DNA from: Oceanimonas sp052119705
GTDB lineage: Bacteria > Pseudomonadota > Gammaproteobacteria > Enterobacterales > Aeromonadaceae
Reading direction: 5' to 3'
NCBI RefSeq assembly: GCF_052119705.1
Contig: NZ_JBGQOP010000001.1
Span: 124,001-188,000, forward strand
Length of the DNA: 64,000 bases
The notes under the pieces are model-generated. The model made no database searches. It worked only from the letters and a program-made list of their open reading frames with translations, and was not told where the DNA came from. Shown piece after piece: positions 50,067 through 57,595 of this stretch. Position 1 is the first letter of the stretch, and each line of letters begins with the position of its first letter. The position numbers and the translations under genes were made by a program.

Positions 50067-52343
50067 GTGTTAAAGGAATTGCGGGAAATCGTCCAGCAGG
50101 TCACGGCCAGCTCTGATCTTAATGAGGCCATGAATGAGCTGGTGCGCCAAACCCGCTCAGCCATGAACGTCGACTGCTGCTCTATTTATCTGCGCCAACA
50201 TCCTCAGCAGCACTATATGCTGGCTGCCACCGATGGTTTGGCGGCAAGTGCTGTGGGCCGCGCTAAAATTCCGTTAGGCGAGGGCATAGTTGGCTTGATT
50301 GGCGATAAAGAAGAGCTGATAAACCTAGCCGATGCACGCTCGCATCCGCAATTTAAGTATTTACCGGAAGCCCACGAAGACGCCTTTATCTCATTTTTGG
50401 GCGCGCCTATCATCCATCAGCGCAAAACCTTGGGTGTGCTGGTGGTGCAGCAAAAATTGGAGCGGTTATTTGAAGAGGGTGAAGAATCCTTCTTGGTCAC
50501 CTTGGCCTCGCAATTAGCTACCGTTATCGCCCATGCCGAAGCCAAGGGCAACTTACGCTCCCCTAACTGGCATGGCATGCTGCGCGGCTTAGCGGGCTCG
50601 CCTGGGTTAGCCATTGGCCGCGCTTGGGTATGGCGGCCGCGTATTGAGCTGGCTCAAGTAACAGAGCGCAAGGCAGACGACCCTGTGTTGCAGCATCAAC
50701 GACTGGATAAAGTCTTGGTGCAAGTGGAAGATGAGCTGAACGGCATGGCGCTGCGGCTGCAAGAATCTCAAGTCAGTGCATCGGTGGCCGTGCTTGAGGT
50801 TTATCAGTACCTGCTCAAAGATCCGCTGTTTATTGCCTTGATCCGCCAACAAATAGATCAAGGCTGGATTGCCGGCAGTGCGGTGAAACGCATCTGTGAA
50901 CAACAAATTGCCCAGTTTAGCCATATGTCGGATCCTTACTTGCGCGAGCGAGCGTCGGACATTCGCGATCTGGGGCAGCGATTGTTGACGCGCTTGATCC
51001 ACGAAGACGAAGGCATGCATAGCCTATCGTTAGATGAACCGGTGATCTTGGTGGCCGATGAAATTAGCGCCACCTTAATCGCCGAAATTCCGGCTAATAA
51101 ACTTAAAGGTATCGTCTCCGCCAAAGGCTCGGTGAACTCTCATGCCGCTATTTTAGCCCGCTCCATGGGCGTGCCCGCTGTGATGGGCATAGATCATAAC
51201 TTCGAGTTGCTTGAAGACCGTCTCTTGATTGTCGATGGTTATCACGGCGATTTATTGGTGGAGCCGGTGACGTCGGTATTGCGCGAATATAAAAGGTTGA
51301 TCAAGCAAGAGCGGCAAATGGATCAACTGTTTGCCAGTGTTGGTCATGAGCCTGCGTGCACCTTAGATGAAGTACCGGTCGCCTTGTTGTTGAATGCCGG
51401 CTTGAGTGCAAACACCACTATTAGTGCTAACGATACGGTGGAGGGCATAGGCCTATTTCGCACCGAAATTCCTTTTATGCTGCGCGACCGTTTTCCCTCC
51501 GAGCAAGAGCAAATCACTACCTATAGACGCGTATTGGCTAATTACGTGGGCAAGCCGGTGTGCATGCGCACCTTAGACGTAGGCGGTGATAAGCAGCTGC
51601 CGTATTTTCCCATAGTGGAAGAAAATCCCTTCTTAGGCTGGCGTGGTATTCGCTTGACGCTGGATCATCCCGAAATATTCTTAGTGCAATTAAAAGCCAT
51701 GTTGCGCGCCAGCCAAGGGCTGGATAACTTATCGATCATGCTGCCCATGGTGACCAATCTCGATGAAGTACGGGCCGCTCGGCGCATGCTAGATAGAGCG
51801 TGGCGTGAGGTGTCAGCGGAAACCCCTGAGCATGAGGTGATCCGTTATCCAAGCCTAGGGGTGATGGTAGAAGTGCCGTCGTTATTGTATTTGTTGCCTG
51901 ACTTAGCGCCGCTGGTGGATTTTTGGTCGGTGGGCACCAATGATCTCACCCAATATTTGTTAGCCGTGGATCGTAATAATGGTCGAGTGGCTAACATTTA
52001 CGATGCGCTGCATCCGGCGGTACTGCGTGCTTTGCAGCAAATTATTGAGGCGGGTGAGCTATTTGATAAGCCGGTATCGATTTGCGGCGAACTGGCAGGC
52101 GATCCGATTGGTGTGCTGATCCTGCTCGCCATGGGGTATCGGCGGTTTAGTATGAACAGCAGCAATATATTGCGCATCAAATACATAGTGCGCCAATCGC
52201 GCTGCGACGAGCTAAAAAAGCTGTTAGCCGAAACCCAAGACCAGCAGCGAATGGACTCCATCAAACAGATCTTTGGTCGTTATTTAGAAGAGCGCGGTCT
52301 TGGTGGCTTGTTGCGCGGACCTAAGCCCTTCGGGCAGCCGTAA
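50067..52343 (+). CDS. ptsP: PTS enzyme I-Ntr, phosphoenolpyruvate-protein phosphotransferase PtsP
   Basis: First enzyme of the nitrogen-related PTS, passing phosphate from PEP to NPr and EIIA-Ntr. It has 758 residues. An N-terminal GAF domain (~15-160: NELVRQTRSAMNVDCCSIYL) senses 2-oxoglutarate or glutamine in other species. The EI domain follows with the phospho-histidine in GSVNSHAAILARSMG and the PEP-binding core GLFRTEIPFMLRDRFP, CMRTLDVGGDKQLPYFP and FWSVGTNDLTQYLLAVDR. Start GTG 50067 after AAAGGAG. Confidence 0.97.
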   Translation: MLKELREIVQQVTASSDLNEAMNELVRQTRSAMNVDCCSIYLRQHPQQHYMLAATDGLAASAVGRAKIPLGEGIVGLIGDKEELINLADARSHPQFKYLPEAHEDAFISFLGAPIIHQRKTLGVLVVQQKLERLFEEGEESFLVTLASQLATVIAHAEAKGNLRSPNWHGMLRGLAGSPGLAIGRAWVWRPRIELAQVTERKADDPVLQHQRLDKVLVQVEDELNGMALRLQESQVSASVAVLEVYQYLLKDPLFIALIRQQIDQGWIAGSAVKRICEQQIAQFSHMSDPYLRERASDIRDLGQRLLTRLIHEDEGMHSLSLDEPVILVADEISATLIAEIPANKLKGIVSAKGSVNSHAAILARSMGVPAVMGIDHNFELLEDRLLIVDGYHGDLLVEPVTSVLREYKRLIKQERQMDQLFASVGHEPACTLDEVPVALLLNAGLSANTTISANDTVEGIGLFRTEIPFMLRDRFPSEQEQITTYRRVLANYVGKPVCMRTLDVGGDKQLPYFPIVEENPFLGWRGIRLTLDHPEIFLVQLKAMLRASQGLDNLSIMLPMVTNLDEVRAARRMLDRAWREVSAETPEHEVIRYPSLGVMVEVPSLLYLLPDLAPLVDFWSVGTNDLTQYLLAVDRNNGRVANIYDALHPAVLRALQQIIEAGELFDKPVSICGELAGDPIGVLILLAMGYRRFSMNSSNILRIKYIVRQSRCDELKKLLAETQDQQRMDSIKQIFGRYLEERGLGGLLRGPKPFGQP

Positions 52344-52378
52344 GCTCCTTCAAAGAGCTATCAGCTTTAAGCGGTAAC

Positions 52379-52528
52379 TTAACCCAAGCACAATGTTTTC
52401 TGCCGCAGCTTGCTGATGTCGCGCAGCGCTACACATTGGCTTTGATGTTTATCTTTTAGCGCGCTTTCTAACTGATCGCAGCCTTGAGTATTCCTTAAAT
52501 TCTGGCAATTATCTCGGTGCGATTGCAC
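52379..52528 (-). CDS. Candidate small antisense-strand gene (49 residues), unrecognised
   Basis: A minus-strand frame lies wholly inside the ptsP-lgt gap. GTG start at 52528 with GGGGG four bases upstream; the product (MQSHRDNCQNLRNTQGCDQL...) has four cysteines spaced like a disulfide or metal site and ends KTLCLG. Codon choice looks protein-like. The frame remains open further upstream into lgt, so the start is uncertain. No family recognised. Chance ORF remains possible. Confidence 0.35.
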   Translation of the reverse strand: MQSHRDNCQNLRNTQGCDQLESALKDKHQSQCVALRDISKLRQKTLCLG

Positions 52529-52561
52529 AATACCCCCTTTTTGTTGTTGCTGGAGAAAGGC

Positions 52562-53389
52562 ATGTCTGAAGGCCACTGGGTGTTCCCCGGTTTCGATCCC
52601 ATTGCTATCCAAATAGGCCCGCTTGCGGTGCATTGGTATGGCTTGATGTATTTACTTGGCTTTGTGTTTGCTTGGTTAGTCGCCAATTGGCGAGCGGCAC
52701 AGCCTGGATCCGGATGGACCAAAGACCAAGTGTCTGATGTGCTTTTCTATGGTTTCTTAGGCGTGATCATCGGCGGTCGCCTCGGATATGTGTTCTTCTA
52801 TCAATTTGATGCCTTCTTGGACGATCCTCTGTATCTGATTAAGATCTGGACCGGCGGTATGTCGTTTCATGGCGGCTTGATTGGCGTGATCACAGCGCTC
52901 TGGCTATTTGCCCGTAAGCAGAGAAAAACCTTCTTTGCGGTGTCTGATTTTATTGCACCCTTGATCCCTTTTGGCTTAGGTGCGGGGCGCATCGGTAACT
53001 TCATCAATGGCGAATTATGGGGCCGGGTGACCGATGTGTCTTGGGGCATTATTTTCCCTGCCGCCGGTATGCTGCCGCGCCATGCTTCACAGCTGTACCA
53101 GTTTGCGCTGGAAGGCGTGGTGCTGCTGATTATCTTGAACGTAGCCTGGTTGTTACGCGCGCCGCGCGGGGCTGTCTCTGGGCTATTTCTCCTCTGTTAT
53201 GGCCTATTTCGCTTTATGGTGGAATTTGTGCGGGAGCCGGATGCGCAGTTAGGTCTGTATCTGAATATGTTCAGCATGGGGCAGTTGCTATCCATGCCCA
53301 TGATGTTGGCCGGTGGCATTATGTTGTGGGCCGCTTTTTGCCGCCCTCAGTGGTATACCCGCAATGATTTATTAACGGAGAACAAATAG
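52562..53389 (+). CDS. lgt: Phosphatidylglycerol-prolipoprotein diacylglyceryl transferase Lgt
   Basis: Adds diacylglycerol from phosphatidylglycerol to the lipobox cysteine of prolipoproteins. It has 275 residues and about seven TM helices. Conserved HWYGLMYLLGF, GGRLGYVFFY, GGMSFHGGLIGV and the Lgt signature GRIGNFINGELWGR are intact; the conserved loop LPRHASQLYQFALEG follows. It is about 16 residues shorter than E. coli (291) because the loop after WGR lacks the long insertion. Start ATG 52562 (MSEGHWVFPGFDP), with GGAG ahead. One base before thyA GTG. Confidence 0.97.
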   Translation: MSEGHWVFPGFDPIAIQIGPLAVHWYGLMYLLGFVFAWLVANWRAAQPGSGWTKDQVSDVLFYGFLGVIIGGRLGYVFFYQFDAFLDDPLYLIKIWTGGMSFHGGLIGVITALWLFARKQRKTFFAVSDFIAPLIPFGLGAGRIGNFINGELWGRVTDVSWGIIFPAAGMLPRHASQLYQFALEGVVLLIILNVAWLLRAPRGAVSGLFLLCYGLFRFMVEFVREPDAQLGLYLNMFSMGQLLSMPMMLAGGIMLWAAFCRPQWYTRNDLLTENK

Positions 53390-53390
53390 C

Positions 53391-54185
53391 GTGAAAGCCT
53401 ATCTTGATTTAATGCAGCATATTTTAGACAAGGGCGCGGTCAAAGAAGACAGAACCGGTACCGGTACCTTGTCGGTATTTGGTCATCAGATGCGCTTTGA
53501 TTTGGCCGAGGGTTTTCCGTTAGTGACGACCAAAAAGTGCCATCTCAAGTCGATCATTTATGAATTGCTGTGGTTTTTAAACGGCGACACCAATATCGAG
53601 TACCTGAAAGAAAATGGCGTGCGTATCTGGGATGAGTGGGCCGACGACAACGGTGATTTAGGACCGGTTTATGGCCATCAGTGGCGTAGCTGGCAAGGCG
53701 CCAATGGCAAAGTGATTGACCAAATTAGTGAAGCGCTACACACCATCAAAACCAACCCAGACAGCCGTCGCATTATTGTCTCGGCGTGGAACGTGGGTGA
53801 GCTTGAGCAAATGGCGCTCGCACCTTGTCATGCGCTGTTCCAGTTTTATGTGGTGAATGGCAAGTTGTCTTGTCAGCTTTATCAGCGCAGCTGTGATGTA
53901 TTTTTAGGCTTGCCCTTTAATATCGCAAGCTACGCGCTGTTAACACACATGATGGCGCAACAGGCGGGGCTGGAAGTCGGGGACTTTGTCTGGACTGGTG
54001 GCGATGTGCATCTCTACAGCAATCATCTGGAGCAAACGGCATTGCAGTTAACGCGCCAGCCTTTCGCCTTACCTCGCTTAAAGCTAGCCCGTAAACCCGA
54101 CTCGTTATTTGATTATGCCTTTGAGGACTTTGTGCTAGAAGACTATCAAGCACACCCGCATATTAAGGCCGCAGTAGCCATTTAA
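53391..54185 (+). CDS. thyA: Thymidylate synthase
   Basis: Makes dTMP from dUMP with methylene-tetrahydrofolate. It has 264 residues, identical to E. coli. Start GTG 53391, one base after the lgt stop, so translation is coupled. Catalytic cysteine in LAPCHALFQF, dUMP-binding DSRRIIVSAWNVGEL, and QRSCDVFLGLPFNIASYALL with GGDVHLYSNH. It closes the rppH-ptsP-lgt-thyA series. Confidence 0.98.
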   Translation: MKAYLDLMQHILDKGAVKEDRTGTGTLSVFGHQMRFDLAEGFPLVTTKKCHLKSIIYELLWFLNGDTNIEYLKENGVRIWDEWADDNGDLGPVYGHQWRSWQGANGKVIDQISEALHTIKTNPDSRRIIVSAWNVGELEQMALAPCHALFQFYVVNGKLSCQLYQRSCDVFLGLPFNIASYALLTHMMAQQAGLEVGDFVWTGGDVHLYSNHLEQTALQLTRQPFALPRLKLARKPDSLFDYAFEDFVLEDYQAHPHIKAAVAI

Positions 54186-54362
54186 CTCAAGATCCAATAT
54201 GTTATGGGGGCGTTACACAGGAGTGGGCGGTTTCTTTAACAAAAATCTATAATTAACGGCAAAGGTTTTGCCGTCTGCACTAGGTAGTGCAAGGGAATGC
54301 CCGTTAGGGATGAGCCGAGTATATTCGGTAGCGGATCGTTGATGAGAAGGAGTCTCTATCAT

Positions 54363-55577
54363 ATGGCCTATGTACTAAAGCGTTTTCTGGCAATGGAATC
54401 TGCCGGCGGTATTTTGTTAATTATCGCCGCTATTATTGCCATGTTGATGGCCAATACGGGTTTGTCTGATGTCTATCAGAACGTACTAAATACGCAAATT
54501 CAGCTGCGCATCAGTAGTCTTGATTTGGATAAAACCCTCGCGCATTGGGTAAATGATGGCCTAATGGCGATTTTTTTCTTGGTGATTGGCCTGGAAGTAA
54601 AACGTGAGCTGGTGTCTGGCGCGCTATCGAGCCGAGAAAAAGCCCTGTTTCCGGCGGTGGCTGCGATAGGCGGTATGTTGTTCCCTGCCTTGTGGTTTTT
54701 GTTGTTTAACCTTGGCGAGGAGGTTAGCCAAAATGGTTGGGCCATTCCGACCGCAACCGATATTGCGTTTGCGCTGGGCGTGATAGCTCTTTTGGGCAAG
54801 CGAGTGCCACTGAGTCTTAAAGTGTTTTTACTGGCATTAGCCATTATTGATGACTTGGGCGCTATCATCATCATTGCCTTGTTTTATAACCACGGCATTT
54901 CGATACCAGCGCTGTCGGTCGCGGCATTAGGTATTGGTGGCTTGTATTGGATTAACCGCGCGCAGGTGAAGAATCTGGTGCCGTACCTAATCCTCGGCTG
55001 GATAGTATGGGTGGCGGTACTGCAGTCGGGAGTGCATGCTACGATAGCTGGCGTTATTTTGGGCTTTTTGATCCCACTGCATGGTATTAAGTTCTCACCC
55101 TCTCAAGAGTTAGAGCGCTTTCTTCATCCTTGGTGTGCCTTTTTTATCTTGCCGCTGTTTGCCTTTGTGAATGCGGGAGTTTCACTTCAGGGCTTGTCTT
55201 TCTCTGATCTGGCGGCACCCTTACCGTTGGGTATTATGGCCGGCCTACTGCTCGGCAAACCGATGGGCATATTTTTAAGTGCTTGGTTGGCGGTGCGCTT
55301 AGGCTGGGCACAGTTGCCTGCTGGAGTCTGTATGAAGCAGATATTTGGCGTGTCCGTGCTCTGTGGTATCGGCTTTACTATGTCTATTTTCATCGCTTCA
55401 TTGGCCTTTGCACAAACCCCTGAACTGGCTAATCTATCGCGCTTAGGTATTTTATTAGGCTCTACCTTGGCGGCCAGCTTGGGCTATACGCTCTTGTATC
55501 TCATTTTGCCGCAGCAGCAGTTAACGTCGGTGGGGGAAGAGAAAGCTCAATGCGACTCGCAGGTAAAGCCTACCTAG
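54363..55577 (+). CDS. nhaA: Na+/H+ antiporter NhaA
   Basis: Electrogenic inner-membrane exchanger (2 H+ for 1 Na+) giving salt and alkaline tolerance. It has 404 residues and about twelve helices. The key aspartate pair is in LALAIIDDLGAIIIIALFY (E. coli D163/D164), and FFLVIGLEVKRELVSGAL and FGVSVLCGIGFTMSIFIASLAF are conserved. The frame opens at 54297; ATG 54363 (MAYVLKRFLAMESAGGILL) aligns with the family, with AAGGAG about 12 bases ahead. TATAAT at about 54251 may be its -10. Followed by terminator and nhaR. Confidence 0.97.
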   Translation: MAYVLKRFLAMESAGGILLIIAAIIAMLMANTGLSDVYQNVLNTQIQLRISSLDLDKTLAHWVNDGLMAIFFLVIGLEVKRELVSGALSSREKALFPAVAAIGGMLFPALWFLLFNLGEEVSQNGWAIPTATDIAFALGVIALLGKRVPLSLKVFLLALAIIDDLGAIIIIALFYNHGISIPALSVAALGIGGLYWINRAQVKNLVPYLILGWIVWVAVLQSGVHATIAGVILGFLIPLHGIKFSPSQELERFLHPWCAFFILPLFAFVNAGVSLQGLSFSDLAAPLPLGIMAGLLLGKPMGIFLSAWLAVRLGWAQLPAGVCMKQIFGVSVLCGIGFTMSIFIASLAFAQTPELANLSRLGILLGSTLAASLGYTLLYLILPQQQLTSVGEEKAQCDSQVKPT

Positions 55578-55655
55578 TTTTGCTTTATTAGCGTTAACTT
55601 ACGTACTTTTTGCTTAAGACACCTTCGCTTAATCGGCTATCGCGCCTGTGACTAG

Positions 55656-55688
55656 AGCGGCTGGGTATTCAAACCCAGCCGCTTTTAT
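55656..55688 (+). terminator. Rho-independent terminator between nhaA and nhaR
   Basis: Eleven-base perfect stem AGCGGCTGGGT / ACCCAGCCGCT around ATTCAA, followed by TTTATT. Confidence 0.88.
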
Positions 55689-55719
55689 TATGATGGGGCA
55701 TATGCCGTGGAGATTTCCT

Positions 55720-56664
55720 TTGTCACACCTTAATTACAATCATCTATATTACTTTTGGATGACGCAAAAAAAGGGCTCGGTGACCAAAGCTGCCGAGGCC
55801 TTATTCTTAACGCCACAAACCGTGACTGGACAAATCCGCCAGCTTGAACAACGCCTCGGCGGTAAGCTCTTTAAGCGCAAGGGGCGCCAACTGGAAGCCA
55901 GTGAGCTGGGTCAATTAGTCTTTAAGTATGCGGATCGCATGTTCAGCTTGTCCTATGAAATGCTGGATATAGTGCATTATCGCAAAGAAGATCATCTGAT
56001 TTTTGATGTTGGCGTAGCCGATGCCTTGTCTAAGCGCTTGGCGAGTCGAGTATTAATGTCGGTGATCCCCAACGATGGCTCGATTCATCTGCGCTGTTAT
56101 GAGTCGACCCACGAAATGCTGTTAGAGCAGCTCAGTGAACATAAACTGGACATGATCTTATCGGACTGCCCCGTGGACTCAGCGCAGCATGCAGGTTTGT
56201 TATCGAAGAAACTGGGTGAGTGTGAGATGGGCTTTTATTGCCGCGAGCCGCTGCCGAGTAAACCCTTCCCTGAATGCCTTGAAGAGCGGCGCCTGCTTAT
56301 TCCTGGGCGACGCACCGCCATGGGCCGACAATTGCGCCACTGGTTAGAAGTACAAGGCCTAAAGCCACAAATTCTTGGTGAGTTTGATGATGCGGCGCTG
56401 ATGAAGGCCTTTGGCTTTTTTAATCAGGGTATTTTCGTGGCGCCGGCTATTTATCGCGATGCCATTTTACAATATCAGCCGGTGGTCGAAATTGGCCGCG
56501 TCGAAGAGCTAAAAGAAGAATATTACGTTATTTTCGCCGAACGTATGATACAACACCCTGCGGTGAAGCGATTATGCGAAAGTGATTTTAGTATGTTATT
56601 TTCGGGACTAGACGATTTTTCTACGGGTATAGCGCCCGTCAGCTTTGACGGCGAATTCAGTTAA
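55720..56664 (+). CDS. nhaR: Transcriptional activator NhaR (LysR family)
   Basis: Sodium-responsive activator of nhaA. The winged helix HLNYNHLYYFWMTQKKGSVTKAAEAL and LTPQTVTGQIRQLEQRL is nearly the E. coli sequence. FDVGVADALSKRLASRVL, HKLDMILSDCPVDS and EEYYVIFAERMIQHPAVKR are NhaR-specific. The frame extends upstream through the terminator to 55648, which cannot be translated with the gene. ATG 55702 or TTG 55720 remain. I prefer TTG 55720 (SHLNYN, E. coli MSMSHINYN) because GGAG lies 7-8 bases upstream; it gives 314 residues. Confidence 0.93.
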   Translation: MSHLNYNHLYYFWMTQKKGSVTKAAEALFLTPQTVTGQIRQLEQRLGGKLFKRKGRQLEASELGQLVFKYADRMFSLSYEMLDIVHYRKEDHLIFDVGVADALSKRLASRVLMSVIPNDGSIHLRCYESTHEMLLEQLSEHKLDMILSDCPVDSAQHAGLLSKKLGECEMGFYCREPLPSKPFPECLEERRLLIPGRRTAMGRQLRHWLEVQGLKPQILGEFDDAALMKAFGFFNQGIFVAPAIYRDAILQYQPVVEIGRVEELKEEYYVIFAERMIQHPAVKRLCESDFSMLFSGLDDFSTGIAPVSFDGEFS

Positions 56665-56699
56665 CCACTCATAAGTGGGCATCATAAGTGGGCATAATA

Positions 56700-56999
56700 A
56701 TGGACATGCAAGCAATGCAAGCAGGTGCGGCCCATGCCGTTAAGCTGCTGAAGGCACTGGCGAATGAGCGCAGACTCTTTATTTTGTGTCATTTGCTGGA
56801 CAAGGAATTGTCGGTGGGTGAAATGAATCAACACTTAGGTTTGAGCCAATCGGCGCTTTCTCAACACTTGGCGCTGCTGCGTAACGACGGTTTCGTGCGC
56901 ACTCGAAAAGACGCGCAAACCGTGTATTACTCGTTAAAGAGTGAAGAAGTCCGAGAGATGATAGGCCTACTGCATAAGCTATATTGCAGCGGAGGCTAA
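56700..56999 (+). CDS. ArsR/SmtB-family repressor with BigR/SqrR/YgaV-like dithiol
   Basis: A 99-residue winged-helix repressor (ALANERRLFILCHLLDKELSVGEMNQHL, LGLSQSALSQHLALLRNDGFV). The ILC (Cys30) and C-terminal LYC (Cys96) positions match the two cysteines of SqrR/BigR/YgaV, which form a tetrasulfide with reactive sulfur species. A role in sulfide/persulfide sensing is inferred. A GTG four codons earlier (56688) is possible; ATG 56700 gives the usual length. No sulfur gene is adjacent. A duplicated CATAAGTGGGCAT (56669 and 56682) sits just upstream. Confidence 0.85.
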   Translation: MDMQAMQAGAAHAVKLLKALANERRLFILCHLLDKELSVGEMNQHLGLSQSALSQHLALLRNDGFVRTRKDAQTVYYSLKSEEVREMIGLLHKLYCSGG

Positions 57000-57001
57000 G
57001 T

Positions 57002-57036
57002 GTGAGGAGTGAGACGTGAAGAGTGAGGTGTGAGTG
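57002..57036 (+). repeat. Heptad repeat array downstream of the ArsR-family gene (5 units)
   Basis: GTGAGGA, GTGAGAC, GTGAAGA, GTGAGGT and GTGAGTG in perfect register, 2 bases after the stop. Confidence 0.85.
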
Positions 57037-57049
57037 AGCGAGCTTTCCA

Positions 57050-57077
57050 CCTCTCGCCTTACGCCTCTCATCTCACT
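57050..57077 (-). repeat. Heptad array facing the ArsR array, on the rpsT side
   Basis: CCTCTCG, CCTTACG, CCTCTCA, TCTCACT: complementary-type heptads that lie beyond the rpsT terminator on its strand and can pair with 57002-57036. Confidence 0.7.
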
Positions 57078-57088
57078 TTTTACCAAAT

Positions 57089-57117
57089 AAAAAACCGGCC
57101 TAGGCCGGTTTTTTTAC
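57089..57117. terminator. Bidirectional terminator between the ArsR-family gene and rpsT
   Basis: AAAAAACCGGCC-TA-GGCCGGTTTTTTT, symmetrical with A and T tracts, 20 bases downstream of the rpsT stop. Confidence 0.9.
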
Positions 57118-57137
57118 ACGCTAATAAAGTCTGTAAC

Positions 57138-57398
57138 TTACAGAGCTTTAATTTTTGCGTTCAAGCGGCTCTTATGACGAGCAGCTTTATTCTTATGGAT
57201 CAGACCTTTAGTGGCCATGCGATCCAACAGAGGCTGTGCAGTGTCAAATGCTTGTTGAGCGTTTGCTTTGTCGCCAGTCGCGATAGCTGCAAGTACTTTT
57301 TTCATGTAAGTGCGAACCATAGAACGACGGCTGGCATTGTGCTTACGGCGTTTCTCAGATTGAAGCGCGCGTTTCTTAGCAGACTTGATATTAGCCAA
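57138..57398 (-). CDS. rpsT: 30S ribosomal protein S20
   Basis: Primary 16S rRNA-binding protein of 86 residues: MANIKSAKKRALQSEKRRKHNASRRSMVRTY and the C-terminal NKAARHKSRLNAKIKAL. GGAG precedes the ATG. Divergent from murJ, as in E. coli and Vibrio. Confidence 0.98.
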   Translation of the reverse strand: MANIKSAKKRALQSEKRRKHNASRRSMVRTYMKKVLAAIATGDKANAQQAFDTAQPLLDRMATKGLIHKNKAARHKSRLNAKIKAL

Positions 57399-57595
57399 GG
57401 TAAAACTCCTAAAACTGTATTAGCGAGTGAGAATAAAAGGCTGAGGAATATGCCTTTTTCACTGCGGATTGTCAATTGGTTTGTGCAAATAAACATCGCC
57501 CTGTGGTCAGATACAGAGCCGAAGGTTAAACTGTCGGCCGAATTCTACCAGCATTACCCCACCTTCAGCAATTTTCTTACTACGAGGTTTTCATT

